A stretch of DNA of 64,000 bases from Cocleimonas flava (GTDB lineage: Bacteria; Pseudomonadota; Gammaproteobacteria; Thiotrichales; Thiotrichaceae). The stretch lies in assembly GCF_004339015.1 (NCBI RefSeq), contig NZ_SMFQ01000004.1:867901-931900 (forward strand), in the 5' to 3' direction. Position 1 is the first letter of the stretch; the number at the start of each line of letters is the position of its first letter. The position numbers and the translations under genes were made by a program. Shown here in pieces: positions 25,020 through 33,518 of the stretch. A model generated the notes under the pieces. The model saw only the letters and a list, made by a program, of their open reading frames with translations. It made no database searches and was not told the origin of the DNA.

Positions 25020-25865
25020 ATGACAACTACCGTATTTTTCGCTGTCATTCTCGCAGCATTACTTCACGCCGTATGGAATGCAATCGTAAAAGGCGGGAAT
25101 GACAAACGACTGAATATGGCGGCGGTGGTGATGGGCAGCATCCCCATTTCGCTGGTCGTGTTAGCCATCTTCCCTTTTCCCGCAGTTGAAAGTTGGGGCT
25201 ATATCATCGCCAGTATTGCGGTGCAAATCGCCTATCACTTCATCTTACTCTACGCCTACGAAACCGGCGACCTGACTCAGGTCTATCCTATTGCGCGTGG
25301 TTCTGGACCATTGATTGTCGCGATGTTCTCTATATTCTTTCTAGGGGAACAATTCAGCCTGTTACAAATACTTGCCATCACCATGATCGTTCTGGGGATT
25401 CTAGTCACCGCAATCGGCAAACAATCGAATGGCAAACGTAATTTCCAGGCCGCTAAATTAGCGCTAATCACGGGCTGTTGTATCGCTGGTTATTCCATTA
25501 TCGACGCCTTGGGCGCCAAACTCGCCAACAATGCATTCAGCTATTACGCCATCATCGCACTCAGTTATGGATTAATCTTCCCGGTACTTGCCGAACGCCA
25601 ATCACCCGGCCTCATCAAACGCATTCCTAAAGAAGCGAAAGCCGCTTTTTTTATCGGCGGCAATGCCACCTTTTTCGCCTACGCAATTATCGTCTGGGCA
25701 TTTACTCAGGCTCCGGTCGCCTTGGTCACCGCCCTGCGCGAAACCAGTATCAGCTTTGCTTTAATCATCGGCGTATTCTTTCTGAAAGAAGAATTTAACT
25801 GGCTCAAAGTCGTAGTAGTTAGCATGACTGTGATGGGTGCGGTTTTATTGAAATTATCGGCTTAG
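25020..25865 (+). CDS. EamA/DMT-family transporter
   Basis: A 281-residue membrane protein with ten hydrophobic segments in two EamA repeats. Characteristic stretches are LLHAVWNAIVKGG in the first helix, VYPIARGSGPLIVAMFSIFFLGE and the repeat equivalent VALVTALRETSISFALIIGVFFLKE. Probable metabolite exporter; substrate unknown. Element copy 10 begins 15 bp after the stop. Confidence 0.85.
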   Translation: MTTTVFFAVILAALLHAVWNAIVKGGNDKRLNMAAVVMGSIPISLVVLAIFPFPAVESWGYIIASIAVQIAYHFILLYAYETGDLTQVYPIARGSGPLIVAMFSIFFLGEQFSLLQILAITMIVLGILVTAIGKQSNGKRNFQAAKLALITGCCIAGYSIIDALGAKLANNAFSYYAIIALSYGLIFPVLAERQSPGLIKRIPKEAKAAFFIGGNATFFAYAIIVWAFTQAPVALVTALRETSISFALIIGVFFLKEEFNWLKVVVVSMTVMGAVLLKLSA

Positions 25866-25879
25866 CTAGAATTTAGATG

Positions 25880-25907
25880 GCAGCCCCCCCACTTACAGCG
25901 GTTTTTT
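25880..25907 (+). repeat. C-rich/T-tract dispersed element, copy 10
   Basis: GCAGCCCCCCCACTTACAGC, then GG and six T: a diverged copy between the EamA and MOSC genes. Confidence 0.7.
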
Positions 25908-25941
25908 ATAGTCAGTTTCTAAAACCTGACATAATACAAAA

Positions 25942-26427
25942 ATGAAAACACTCGACATACTCTTCAAAACACTTCCGCAAAAAGGCAAAGTCACATGGAT
26001 AGGCGTACGCCCCGAACGACGGGCGGAAATGCTAGTTGTCGATGCGGTCGAAGCTAAAACACAACATGGTTTAACAGGTGATCGTTACGCAGGCAGATCA
26101 GGCAATCGACAAGTCACCCTAATCCAGACAGAACACCTACCCGTAATCGCCTCAACACTCGGTTTAGAATCCGTAGACCCTGCTCTATTACGCCGCAATA
26201 TCTGCATCAGCGGCATCAATCTACTCGCACTCAAAGACAAACAATTCCAGATCGGCGAAGTGATACTCGAATACACAGGACTCTGTCACCCTTGTTCGTT
26301 TATGGAAGAAACGTTTGGCCCCGGCGGTTATAACGCAGTACGCGGACATGGAGGGATAAATGCGCGAGTGATTCAATCGGGGATTATGCGGATGGGTGAT
26401 GAAGTTAGTGCGGTTTTAAAGGTTTAG
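25942..26427 (+). CDS. MOSC domain protein
   Basis: A 161-residue stand-alone MOSC (molybdenum cofactor sulfurase C-terminal) protein. Typical features are HGLTGDRYAGRSGNRQVTLIQ near residue 45, the region around NICISGINLLAL, and the conserved Cys in GLCHPCSFMEETFGPGGYNAVRGHGG near residue 115. Related proteins bind molybdenum cofactor or carry sulfur; the substrate is not known here. The stop codon TAG directly abuts element copy 11. Confidence 0.85.
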   Translation: MKTLDILFKTLPQKGKVTWIGVRPERRAEMLVVDAVEAKTQHGLTGDRYAGRSGNRQVTLIQTEHLPVIASTLGLESVDPALLRRNICISGINLLALKDKQFQIGEVILEYTGLCHPCSFMEETFGPGGYNAVRGHGGINARVIQSGIMRMGDEVSAVLKV

Positions 26428-26456
26428 GTCACCCCCCTACTTATAGGCGCTTTTTT
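26428..26456 (+). repeat. C-rich/T-tract dispersed element, copy 11
   Basis: GTCACCCCCCTACTTATAGG, then CGC and six T, starting at the base after the MOSC stop codon. It is also the left end of direct repeat 1. Confidence 0.85.
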
Positions 26457-26575
26457 AATCAGATCGCCTAATAAAAGCAACCCTTGCTACAACCACCTCT
26501 CGGATCAATTCTTGATCTGTCGAGACGATTTATTCTTCCTAGCGGCGTAAAAAGTCGACTTTCAGGCACTTATTA
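26428..26575 (+). repeat. 148-bp direct repeat, copy 1
   Basis: Begins with dispersed element copy 11 and ends with ACTTTCAGGCACTT, which matches the right half of the element. The central 46 bases (26490-26535) differ from copy 2 at only two positions. Within it TCTCG-GATCAA and TTGATC-TGT-CGAGA (26498-26525) fold into an 11-bp stem with a 3-base loop and a 3-base bulge. No open reading frame of note. Confidence 0.85.
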
Positions 26576-26627
26576 TATTCAAGCGATATTTTTTCAATTC
26601 CCACTCAATCAAGCCGAGCAACGCAGG

Positions 26628-26694
26628 AAATTGGCGAATAAGGTTTTAGCTGTTTGAGCGACCTTGGGAGCGAGTTCTAAAACCTCGTCAATTT
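26628..26694. repeat. Long imperfect inverted repeat
   Basis: AAATTG, spacer, AGGTTTTAG (26628-26649) pair with CTAAAACCT, spacer, CAATTT (26677-26694), enclosing GCTGTTTGAGCGACC-type sequence. It lies between the two 148-bp repeats. It looks like a dispersed non-coding hairpin family, but I cannot name it from the sequence. Confidence 0.55.
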
Positions 26695-26891
26695 TCGAGT
26701 AGCGAGGGAACCGTTTACGGCTTGTTTGTTGAGCAGATTTTTTTGGTTCGTTTTTTGTCTGTTCAAAAAAATGAACTCGTAGCCAGTAACCAAAGCCCGA
26801 AGAGAATCAAAAAGCCTCAAAGCTACGAAAAAGAGACTCTGATTCAACATTGGTAAATACCGTTAGAGAACCTAACGATGATGATAAAAAG

Positions 26892-26919
26892 GTCACCCCC
26901 CTACTTTAAGGCACTTTTT
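26892..26919 (+). repeat. C-rich/T-tract dispersed element, copy 12
   Basis: GTCACCCCCCTACTTTAAGG, then CAC and five T. It is the left end of direct repeat 2. Confidence 0.85.
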
Positions 26920-27038
26920 AAACAGATCATGTAAATAACATCATCCCCTGTGGCAACCACCTCTCGGATCAATTCTTGTTCTGTCGAGACGATATATTCG
27001 CCCTGGCGTCGGAATAAATCGACGTTAAGGCATTTTTT
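26892..27038 (+). repeat. 147-bp direct repeat, copy 2
   Basis: Same organisation as copy 1, 464 bp downstream: dispersed element, variable segment, conserved 46-base block (26954-26999) with the same hairpin carrying one mismatch, and an element-like tail (GTTAAGGCATTTTTT) at the right end. Confidence 0.85.
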
Positions 27039-27125
27039 AAAAAATCACCTGATAACCGCGCTCTAATCATTCTAATGAAAAAATCAAAAAACAATCTCGC
27101 TTCTAGACTTGACTAAAACCACACT

Positions 27126-27145
27126 ATATCCGAATATACGGATAT
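27126..27145. promoter_or_regulatory. ArsR operator palindrome
   Basis: ATATCCG and CGGATAT around AATATA, 22 bp before the arsR ATG: a perfect interrupted palindrome where an ArsR/SmtB repressor is expected to bind its own promoter. Confidence 0.65.
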
Positions 27146-27167
27146 CCATATATAAAGAATTGCAACC

Positions 27168-27503
27168 ATGAAAGAACCTTTACAGTTTTTCAAATGCTTA
27201 TCTGACATTACGCGATTAAACGCCACACTCCTCATTTTTGTTGAGGGCGAACTCTGCGTTTGTGAGTTGGTGGAAGCACTCAACGATAGCCAGCCAAAAA
27301 TTTCCCGACATCTCTCTCAACTCCGCGCCTGCGGCATTCTCGATGATGTAAGACGAGGACAATGGGTATTTTATTCGATATCAAAGAACCTTCCCGAGTG
27401 GGCGACAGAAATATTAGAAACGACGAGTCGCACCAATAAAGAGTCTTTGCAGGTTCTACAAACAAGTTTGAAGGCGATGGAAAATCGTCCTCAATGTTGT
27501 TAA
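27168..27503 (+). CDS. arsR: ArsR-family arsenic-responsive repressor
   Basis: A 111-residue winged-helix repressor. The metal site CVCEL near residue 27 in GELCVCELVEAL is the As(III)-binding motif of E. coli-type ArsR, followed by the recognition helix region SQPKISRHLSQLRACGIL and the wing VRRGQWVFYSI. A C-terminal CC ends the protein. It precedes the ACR3 gene by 96 bp and has a palindromic operator. Confidence 0.92.
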   Translation: MKEPLQFFKCLSDITRLNATLLIFVEGELCVCELVEALNDSQPKISRHLSQLRACGILDDVRRGQWVFYSISKNLPEWATEILETTSRTNKESLQVLQTSLKAMENRPQCC

Positions 27504-27599
27504 TTCTTAATACTCATTTTTATGAATGATTTTTTACATAAACATACAAAGCGAAAGATCATGATCAACATTGAATGATCTGTTAGAGAGGTAATTATT

Positions 27600-28616
27600 A
27601 TGGGTTTATTTGAGCGTTATCTGAGTTTGTGGGTGGGGTTGTGCATCGTTGGCGGTGTAATCCTGGGGAGTGTGATTCCCGGTTTATTCCAGTGGTTTGC
27701 CGGACTGGAAATTGCTCATGTGAATATTCCTGTCGCTATTTTTATCTGGGTGATGATTTACCCGATGATGATTCAGGTGGATTTTTCTTCGATAAAAGAT
27801 ATTGGCAAAAAGCCGAAGGGTTTGTTTCTGACATTGGTTGTTAATTGGTTGATCAAACCGTTTAGTATGGCGTTTTTAGGCTGGCTATTTTTCAGGGTTA
27901 TTTTTGTTGATCTGGTAGACCCGCAAACCGCTACAGAATATATCGCAGGTATGATTTTACTGGGTGTAGCACCGTGTACCGCAATGGTGTTTGTCTGGAG
28001 CAGCCTGACTAAAGGCGATGCAAACTATACCTTGGTGCAAGTCTCGGTGAATGACTTGATCATGATTTTTGCCTTTGCGCCGATCACTGCCTTTTTATTG
28101 GGCGTTACTGATGTGACTGTACCTTGGGATACCTTACTGTTGTCGGTGGTGTTGTATGTCGTAATCCCCTTGATCGCAGGTGTGTTAACGCGCAAAGCAC
28201 TGAATGCAAAGCAAGACGCTTCAACACTTAATAATTTCATCCAGAAACTTAAACCGATTTCGGTAGCAGGTTTACTAGCAACAGTTGTGTTGTTATTTGG
28301 TTTTCAGGCAGAAACAATCATCGCCAAACCTCTGGCTATCGTGTTAATCGCGATACCGTTATTGATACAAACATACGGTATTTTTGCGATTGCTTACGCT
28401 GCCGCAAAAGCCATTAAACTTCCGCATAATATTGCGGCACCCGCCTGCATGATTAGCACGTCCAACTTTTTTGAATTGGCTGTGGCGGTTGCTATTTCTT
28501 TATTTGGTTTACAATCAGGTGCTGCATTGGCCACCGTGGTAGGTGTTTTAGTGGAAGTGCCTGTAATGTTGACCTTAGTGGCTTTTGCCAACCGCACCCG
28601 TCATTGGTTTGATTAA
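27600..28616 (+). CDS. Arsenite efflux pump ACR3
   Basis: A 338-residue membrane protein with ten hydrophobic segments of the ACR3 family, which exports arsenite with the proton motive force. Signatures are the opening [31 protein letters not shown], the conserved Cys in [13 protein letters not shown] (near residue 125) and the Glu/Asn region in [22 protein letters not shown]. No arsenate reductase gene accompanies it in this window. Confidence 0.93.
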   Translation: MGLFERYLSLWVGLCIVGGVILGSVIPGLFQWFAGLEIAHVNIPVAIFIWVMIYPMMIQVDFSSIKDIGKKPKGLFLTLVVNWLIKPFSMAFLGWLFFRVIFVDLVDPQTATEYIAGMILLGVAPCTAMVFVWSSLTKGDANYTLVQVSVNDLIMIFAFAPITAFLLGVTDVTVPWDTLLLSVVLYVVIPLIAGVLTRKALNAKQDASTLNNFIQKLKPISVAGLLATVVLLFGFQAETIIAKPLAIVLIAIPLLIQTYGIFAIAYAAAKAIKLPHNIAAPACMISTSNFFELAVAVAISLFGLQSGAALATVVGVLVEVPVMLTLVAFANRTRHWFD

Positions 28617-28640
28617 AGATTTGATTAAAGGTTTGATTAA
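28607..28640 (+). repeat. 12-bp tandem repeat over the ACR3 stop
   Basis: Nearly three tandem units of (G/A)TTTGATTAAAG run across the end of the ACR3 gene. The first includes the final FD codons and TAA. Looks like slipped-strand duplication of the gene end. Confidence 0.75.
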
Positions 28641-28692
28641 TAGCTAGTGATTAAGGGCTTCATAAAGAATAAGACGAAAAAACATTTAAAAA

Positions 28693-28722
28693 GGCACCCC
28701 CCACCTTTAAGGCACTTTTTTT
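28693..28722 (+). repeat. C-rich/T-tract dispersed element, copy 13
   Basis: GGCACCCCCCACCTTTAAGG, then CAC and seven T, between the convergent ACR3 and relA genes; a diverged copy with CCTT where others have ACTT. Confidence 0.75.
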
Positions 28723-28736
28723 CTCTTTAAAAAAGT

Positions 28737-30662
28737 TTAAGCAGCATTCGCCTTAATCACATTTGGAATATATTCCATGCGTTTAAGGAGATGTTTCAAA
28801 TCGTCTTCTGGCTCCAACTCTATAAATAATTCCATCGTTACCGATTGATCGGCCAGATCAGTTTCTGAATTCACTTTAAGTACATTGACCTGTGATTGAT
28901 TGAGAAGCGTTGTAATATCCTGCAACAGTCCTTGTCGATCAAACGCTTCGAGATGAACCGTATGCCTAAGCTTGTCGGTTTTTTCGCCCCATTCTAAATC
29001 TAGTGTAGGAAGCCCATGTTTGCTTTTTGACGCATTCGGGCAGGTAGCACGATGCACCTGTATGGTGCCATCGAGTTGATAGACTCCCATGATGCGATCA
29101 CCGATCTGTGGGTGACAACACGGTGCGGTTAAGATTTCACGACTGCCTAAGCCCGAATGGCTGTCGCTCAAAATCAGCTGGGTAAAATGGGTATCTTTGT
29201 AATGAGTTTTAAGCCAGTTACGGATATTTGCTCTGGCCCTGGCAGTGGTTACAAAACGCTTATTATGGTTTAACCAGTTGAGCTTAGGTGTTGATTCCGG
29301 GTCGGTTAAAATCTCTACGCGCTCACCTGATTTTAAAGGATAACTGAGTGGTACTCGCTGCCCATTGGCTTTCGCACCGATGCAGTGTTCGCCGATTTCA
29401 GTATGCACAAAATAGGCAAAATCCAGCGCTGTGGCTTTTTGTGGCAAGTCGATGACATTCCCTTTCGGGGTCAGTACGTAGACGCGATCATTGAAGAATG
29501 TGGGTTTTAGTTCTTCCAGTAAGGCGTCGTCGTCAATCGGGTTTTCCAGCATGCCACGTAATGCTTCGATGGTTTTTTCCATCGCCTGATCTTGATTACT
29601 ACCTTCTTTATAACGCCAGTGTGCGGCCACACCGTGTTCAGCAAATTCTTGCATGTCTTTGGTGCGTATCTGCACTTCGATGATTTGCTGTTCTGGGCCG
29701 AAGATAGCGGTATGAATTGATTGATACCCATTCTCTTTGGTGTTGGCAATGTAGTCGTCAAATTCTTGCGGTAGGTGCTTCCATAAACCATGCACAATAC
29801 CCAGCACCTGATAACATTCAGTGACATTTTCTACAATAACCCTTACCGCTAACAAGTCTGCCAGTTCGTGGCATTCCTGATTTTTGCGCTGCATTTTCTT
29901 TGCGATGCTGTAAAGGTGTTTGGCGCGACCATAAGCCTCTGCCTTGATGTTATTTTTTTCTAACAATCCTTGTAATTGTTCGACAAAGTTATTGATGATG
30001 CTTTCACGTTTTGCACGATTCACGTCCATTGAATTCGCAATCGACATGTACTTTTCAGGCTCTAAATAACGAAACGCGAGGTCTTCCATCTCCCATTTAA
30101 TTTGACCGATACCGAGTCTATTGGCCAGAGGCGTGAATATATCCAGTGTTTCTTTAGCGACTGCGTATTGGGTTTCCGAGTCTTCTTCGTATAGTTTTCG
30201 TAGACGATGTAAACGAAATACCAATCGGATTAATACGGCTCTAACATCGTTTACTGTGGCTAATAATAAGCGGCGTAATGCTTCTGCCTGCTCGGGAATA
30301 TAGTCTATCGACAGGTCTGCTTCTTTAAAGGTATTCAACCAGTTAACGTGATTCGCAAGCTTGGCGATACGCTCATTGAATTGCTCTTCCAAAAAGATAG
30401 GGTCAAGGTTGTCGCGCAATCTTGGGTCGCTTAATAATGCGGCAATTAAGGTTTGCGCATCGACACCGAGTTTCTTCAGCGTATATGCAATGTCGAGAGA
30501 TGAAGGGCGATGATCATTCTCATCCTGAACGTCATAGACAAATTGAAGTGCTTTATTGAGTTGCTCTTTGGTTGTTTCGTCTTTAATGCCTTCAGAGAGG
30601 AAACGATCCAACTCTTTAAAGTTTTGATATTCAGGTTTTCCGCTAAAGCTACTGTGTTTCAT
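28737..30662 (-). CDS. relA: (p)ppGpp synthetase RelA
   Basis: A 641-residue RelA/SpoT protein: degraded HD domain (no HD pair in residues ~50-150, so hydrolase activity is unlikely), synthetase domain with EFDDYIANTKENGYQSIHT (the ExDD form typical of monofunctional RelA rather than the RxKD form of SpoT), IIEVQIRTKDMQEFAEHGVAAHW, a TGS domain (VYVLTPKGNVIDLPQKATALDFAYFVHTEIG), and a C-terminal ACT domain. It makes (p)ppGpp on starved ribosomes. Shorter than E. coli RelA. Confidence 0.9.
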   Translation of the reverse strand: MKHSSFSGKPEYQNFKELDRFLSEGIKDETTKEQLNKALQFVYDVQDENDHRPSSLDIAYTLKKLGVDAQTLIAALLSDPRLRDNLDPIFLEEQFNERIAKLANHVNWLNTFKEADLSIDYIPEQAEALRRLLLATVNDVRAVLIRLVFRLHRLRKLYEEDSETQYAVAKETLDIFTPLANRLGIGQIKWEMEDLAFRYLEPEKYMSIANSMDVNRAKRESIINNFVEQLQGLLEKNNIKAEAYGRAKHLYSIAKKMQRKNQECHELADLLAVRVIVENVTECYQVLGIVHGLWKHLPQEFDDYIANTKENGYQSIHTAIFGPEQQIIEVQIRTKDMQEFAEHGVAAHWRYKEGSNQDQAMEKTIEALRGMLENPIDDDALLEELKPTFFNDRVYVLTPKGNVIDLPQKATALDFAYFVHTEIGEHCIGAKANGQRVPLSYPLKSGERVEILTDPESTPKLNWLNHNKRFVTTARARANIRNWLKTHYKDTHFTQLILSDSHSGLGSREILTAPCCHPQIGDRIMGVYQLDGTIQVHRATCPNASKSKHGLPTLDLEWGEKTDKLRHTVHLEAFDRQGLLQDITTLLNQSQVNVLKVNSETDLADQSVTMELFIELEPEDDLKHLLKRMEYIPNVIKANAA

Positions 30663-31046
30663 GCCGATATCTATCAGTGTGGATAATTAAATATAGTATG
30701 CAATAAATATGCCCGTCATTGATATGTTTTTGCAGAGTTTATCTTTAAAAATCGATCGTTTCTCAGAGCCTATATAAAGGACAAAATTAGAGGGTAACAA
30801 TAGAGGGCTCATACAGAACACTTTACAAACGTTCATCAGTATAAATTCTGCAATGTTTTTATATAAGTGGGTTTATACACAGCTTTATATCTACAGAAGA
30901 CATCTGCCCTTAGAAAGATTACCAATAAGTAATAATGTATTAATTAAATTCACCTTAATTTTGTGTTAAAGTATTTGGCTTATAAACTATAATGATAAAA
31001 GTAATCAACAAATTTTGCTAACTCATACAGCCGCATACTAAAACTT
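30663..31046. other. Divergent intergenic region, relA / PNPOx-like gene
   Basis: About 380 bp of AT-rich sequence. No repeat element, hairpin of note or extra gene could be seen. Promoters of both flanking genes must lie here but cannot be placed. Confidence 0.4.
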
Positions 31047-31667
31047 ATGGATAATTACGCAGAGATACTCTTTGTAAATGAAGTACGCAATCTTCAGGAT
31101 GAAGACGGTGTCGGAAAGACCTATGAGAAGATATATCCCAGTCGAACGAAAGAAGCACTGGATGAGTCTGATATTGCTTTTATTTCTTCCAGAGAGAGTT
31201 TTTACATTTCCTCGGTTTCATCGACAGGATGGCCTTATGTTCAACATCGTGGCGGTCCAAAAGGTTTTTTGAAAGTGCTTGGTGATAACCTGCTGGGGTA
31301 TGCGGATTACAGTGGCAACCGTCAATTCATCACCATGGGACACGCAGCAATAAGCGATAAAGTTTCACTGTTTTTAATGGACTATGAAAACAAATCCCGC
31401 TTAAAAATTCTCGGTCACATCAAAATGCAACACGCTAAAGATGCAGACCCTGCGCTTTGCAAAAAGCTGGAAACAAAAGGTCAGGGAAAAGTAGATCGCG
31501 TTGCGACCATTGAAGTGATTGCGATGGACTGGAACTGCCCTAAATATATCCCACAACTCATTAATCTTGAGAAAGTAAAAGCCTTTACTCATCATGAATT
31601 CAAGAAGCTACGAGAAGAAAACGAAGCCTTGAAGAAAGAGTTAGAGAGCTTAAAAGTTAATGTTTAA
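31047..31667 (+). CDS. Pyridoxamine 5'-phosphate oxidase-like flavoprotein
   Basis: A 206-residue protein with a split-barrel FMN-binding core: DIAFISSRESFYISSVSSTGWPYVQHRGGPKGFLKVLGD then YADYSGNRQFITMGH. It belongs to the PNPOx-like group of unknown substrate, and a role in vitamin B6 synthesis is not implied. The last ~40 residues are a charged coiled coil (EFKKLREENEALKKELESL). It is alone on its strand. Confidence 0.8.
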   Translation: MDNYAEILFVNEVRNLQDEDGVGKTYEKIYPSRTKEALDESDIAFISSRESFYISSVSSTGWPYVQHRGGPKGFLKVLGDNLLGYADYSGNRQFITMGHAAISDKVSLFLMDYENKSRLKILGHIKMQHAKDADPALCKKLETKGQGKVDRVATIEVIAMDWNCPKYIPQLINLEKVKAFTHHEFKKLREENEALKKELESLKVNV

Positions 31668-31819
31668 GCCAATTAGAAAATCCTAAGATTCTGCTTTTCT
31701 ACTCCCCTATTCTAAATCTCTATATCCTGTGTTTAATCTATTCAGTTCTGATAACAAGCTACATTAACTCGCTTGCTATCAGAATCTATTGACGCTTGTT
31801 AACTTTATTCAGTAACTAT

Positions 31820-32470
31820 TTAAGCGTTTGCTTTTACCGCAGCTAAAACGTCTGCTGGCTCTGAACGCTTCGTGTAATCCGGGTCGACAAAATCATAAAC
31901 AATTTCACCCGCTTGATTTACGACGTAGGTTGCTGGTAATGGTAATTCAAAAGTGTCATCACCGTTGTGGTCGACAACATCAATACCAAAAGTATCGTAA
32001 ATTGAACGAATTTCTTGAGGCAAAGTAAACACTAGACCGAACTCTTTTGAGATTTCATTTCCTTTGTCATAAAGGATATCAAAAGATAAATCGTGCTTTT
32101 GTTGAGTGCTTAAAGAATGATCAGGTACCTCTGGAGAGATAGCGATAAGCTTTGCGCCTGCTGCTTCGAATTCAGGAATCATTTTCTGAAAAGCATTTAA
32201 CTCGAAGTTACAATAAGGACACCAACCGCCGCGGTAAAAGGTAATAACCAGCATAGATGCATCGAGACGTTCTGTGATCGAACTAACCACATTGTTTTGG
32301 TTAGGCAGGCTGAACTCAGGAATTTTATCACCCGTTTTAAGTGCTTTATTTTCAATACCAGTTGCAATTAAATCTGTCGTGGCATCATTCATTATTGCTA
32401 ATGTAGGCGCAGGAACATTTTGTGCTTTAACAACTTCATACGCATCAATTTCTTCTTTTAGTGTACTCAT
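31820..32470 (-). CDS. Peroxiredoxin-like protein (AhpC/TSA family)
   Basis: A 216-residue thioredoxin-fold protein. The active-site stretch FYRGGWCPYCNFELNAF (about residues 74-90) gives a CxxC pair in the peroxidatic position, and LPLPATYVVNQAGEIVYDFVDPDYTKRSEP follows. Probably reduces peroxides. It is divergent from a TetR-type regulator gene, an arrangement that suggests control by it. Confidence 0.85.
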   Translation of the reverse strand: MSTLKEEIDAYEVVKAQNVPAPTLAIMNDATTDLIATGIENKALKTGDKIPEFSLPNQNNVVSSITERLDASMLVITFYRGGWCPYCNFELNAFQKMIPEFEAAGAKLIAISPEVPDHSLSTQQKHDLSFDILYDKGNEISKEFGLVFTLPQEIRSIYDTFGIDVVDHNGDDTFELPLPATYVVNQAGEIVYDFVDPDYTKRSEPADVLAAVKANA

Positions 32471-32631
32471 TGGAGATTTCTCTTATAATTGAAGGATTAT
32501 TCAAGAATAAGACTAGGTTATATTGAATGCTCATTCAAGTAATATCTTGAAATGATTTACATTTGCTATAAGATTAATTTTATTAAGCAGTTTTTGTATT
32601 AAAAATTTGCGCATGAGAAACAGGCGATACC

Positions 32632-33213
32632 ATGGCTAGAACAATCGAATTTGACCGTAATGAAGTGCTAGAAAATGCAATGAATACCTTTTGGAATAAT
32701 GGCTATTCGATGACGAGCATTCCCAATCTTGTAGATTCTACTAAATTGAATCCTGGCAGTATTTATTCTGCCTTTAAATCCAAAGAAGGTTTATTTCTTG
32801 AGACGCTAGAGTTTTACGGCCTGAATTCTGTTTCTCAACTGAAACAATATTTTGATGATTCAAGCTCTCCCCTAAGTGCCATCGAAGCTTTTCTAAAAGG
32901 TATTGTAGATAAATGCAAAAGCACAGATAAACGTGGTTGCTTAATTGTGAACTCTATCCTCGAAATGGCATCCCACAATGATGCTGTGCAAGCCAAAGCA
33001 AACTTGCAGTTGCAAGCGGTTGAGGATGAACTTGTTAAAGGATTACAGCAAGCTCAGGCAATGGGTGAACTATCCGCCGATAAAAACCCCGCTGATTTAG
33101 CTAAATTTTTGATGGTGAATATCTGGGGACTCCGCGTAATGGCGAAAACAAATCCCGATGCGCAAAGTGCGGATATTGTGTTAAAGCAGATTTTAGAAGC
33201 TTTGCATCATTAA
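32632..33213 (+). CDS. TetR/AcrR-family regulator
   Basis: A 193-residue repressor: N-terminal helix-turn-helix (DRNEVLENAMNTFWNNGYSMTSIPNLVDSTKLNPGSIYSAFKSKEGLF), then an all-helical ligand domain with KSTDKRGCLIVNSILEMASHND. It resembles AcrR-type regulators near redox or xenobiotic genes. It starts about 160 bp from the divergent peroxiredoxin-like gene, its likely target. Confidence 0.85.
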   Translation: MARTIEFDRNEVLENAMNTFWNNGYSMTSIPNLVDSTKLNPGSIYSAFKSKEGLFLETLEFYGLNSVSQLKQYFDDSSSPLSAIEAFLKGIVDKCKSTDKRGCLIVNSILEMASHNDAVQAKANLQLQAVEDELVKGLQQAQAMGELSADKNPADLAKFLMVNIWGLRVMAKTNPDAQSADIVLKQILEALHH

Positions 33214-33518
33214 TTTTATCTTTAACTGAAATACCTCCAGATACACGCTGTTAAAAAGTCATCATAGTTTCAGCGTGCACTCTTTCCAAGCCGTTTGGCT
33301 TTATTTCTATCTCTCTTTATAGCTCTCTTTCTGTCCTTTATTTGCCCTCTACGTTTTACGCATAAATCGTTTCTAACCCGTTTAAATATCAGAAACGGGC
33401 CGCTCTAGCTTTGTTTGTCTCATATATTCATTAATTAGATAAATACATCAATTAATATCACTAATCTCGAAACATGATTTAGTAGATACTCCTTCGCTTC
33501 TCAAACTGAAGGTTTACC
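33214..33518. other. Intergenic region before cysDN
   Basis: About 305 bp. I see no dispersed element or clear operator; a CysB site cannot be recognised by eye. Confidence 0.4.
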
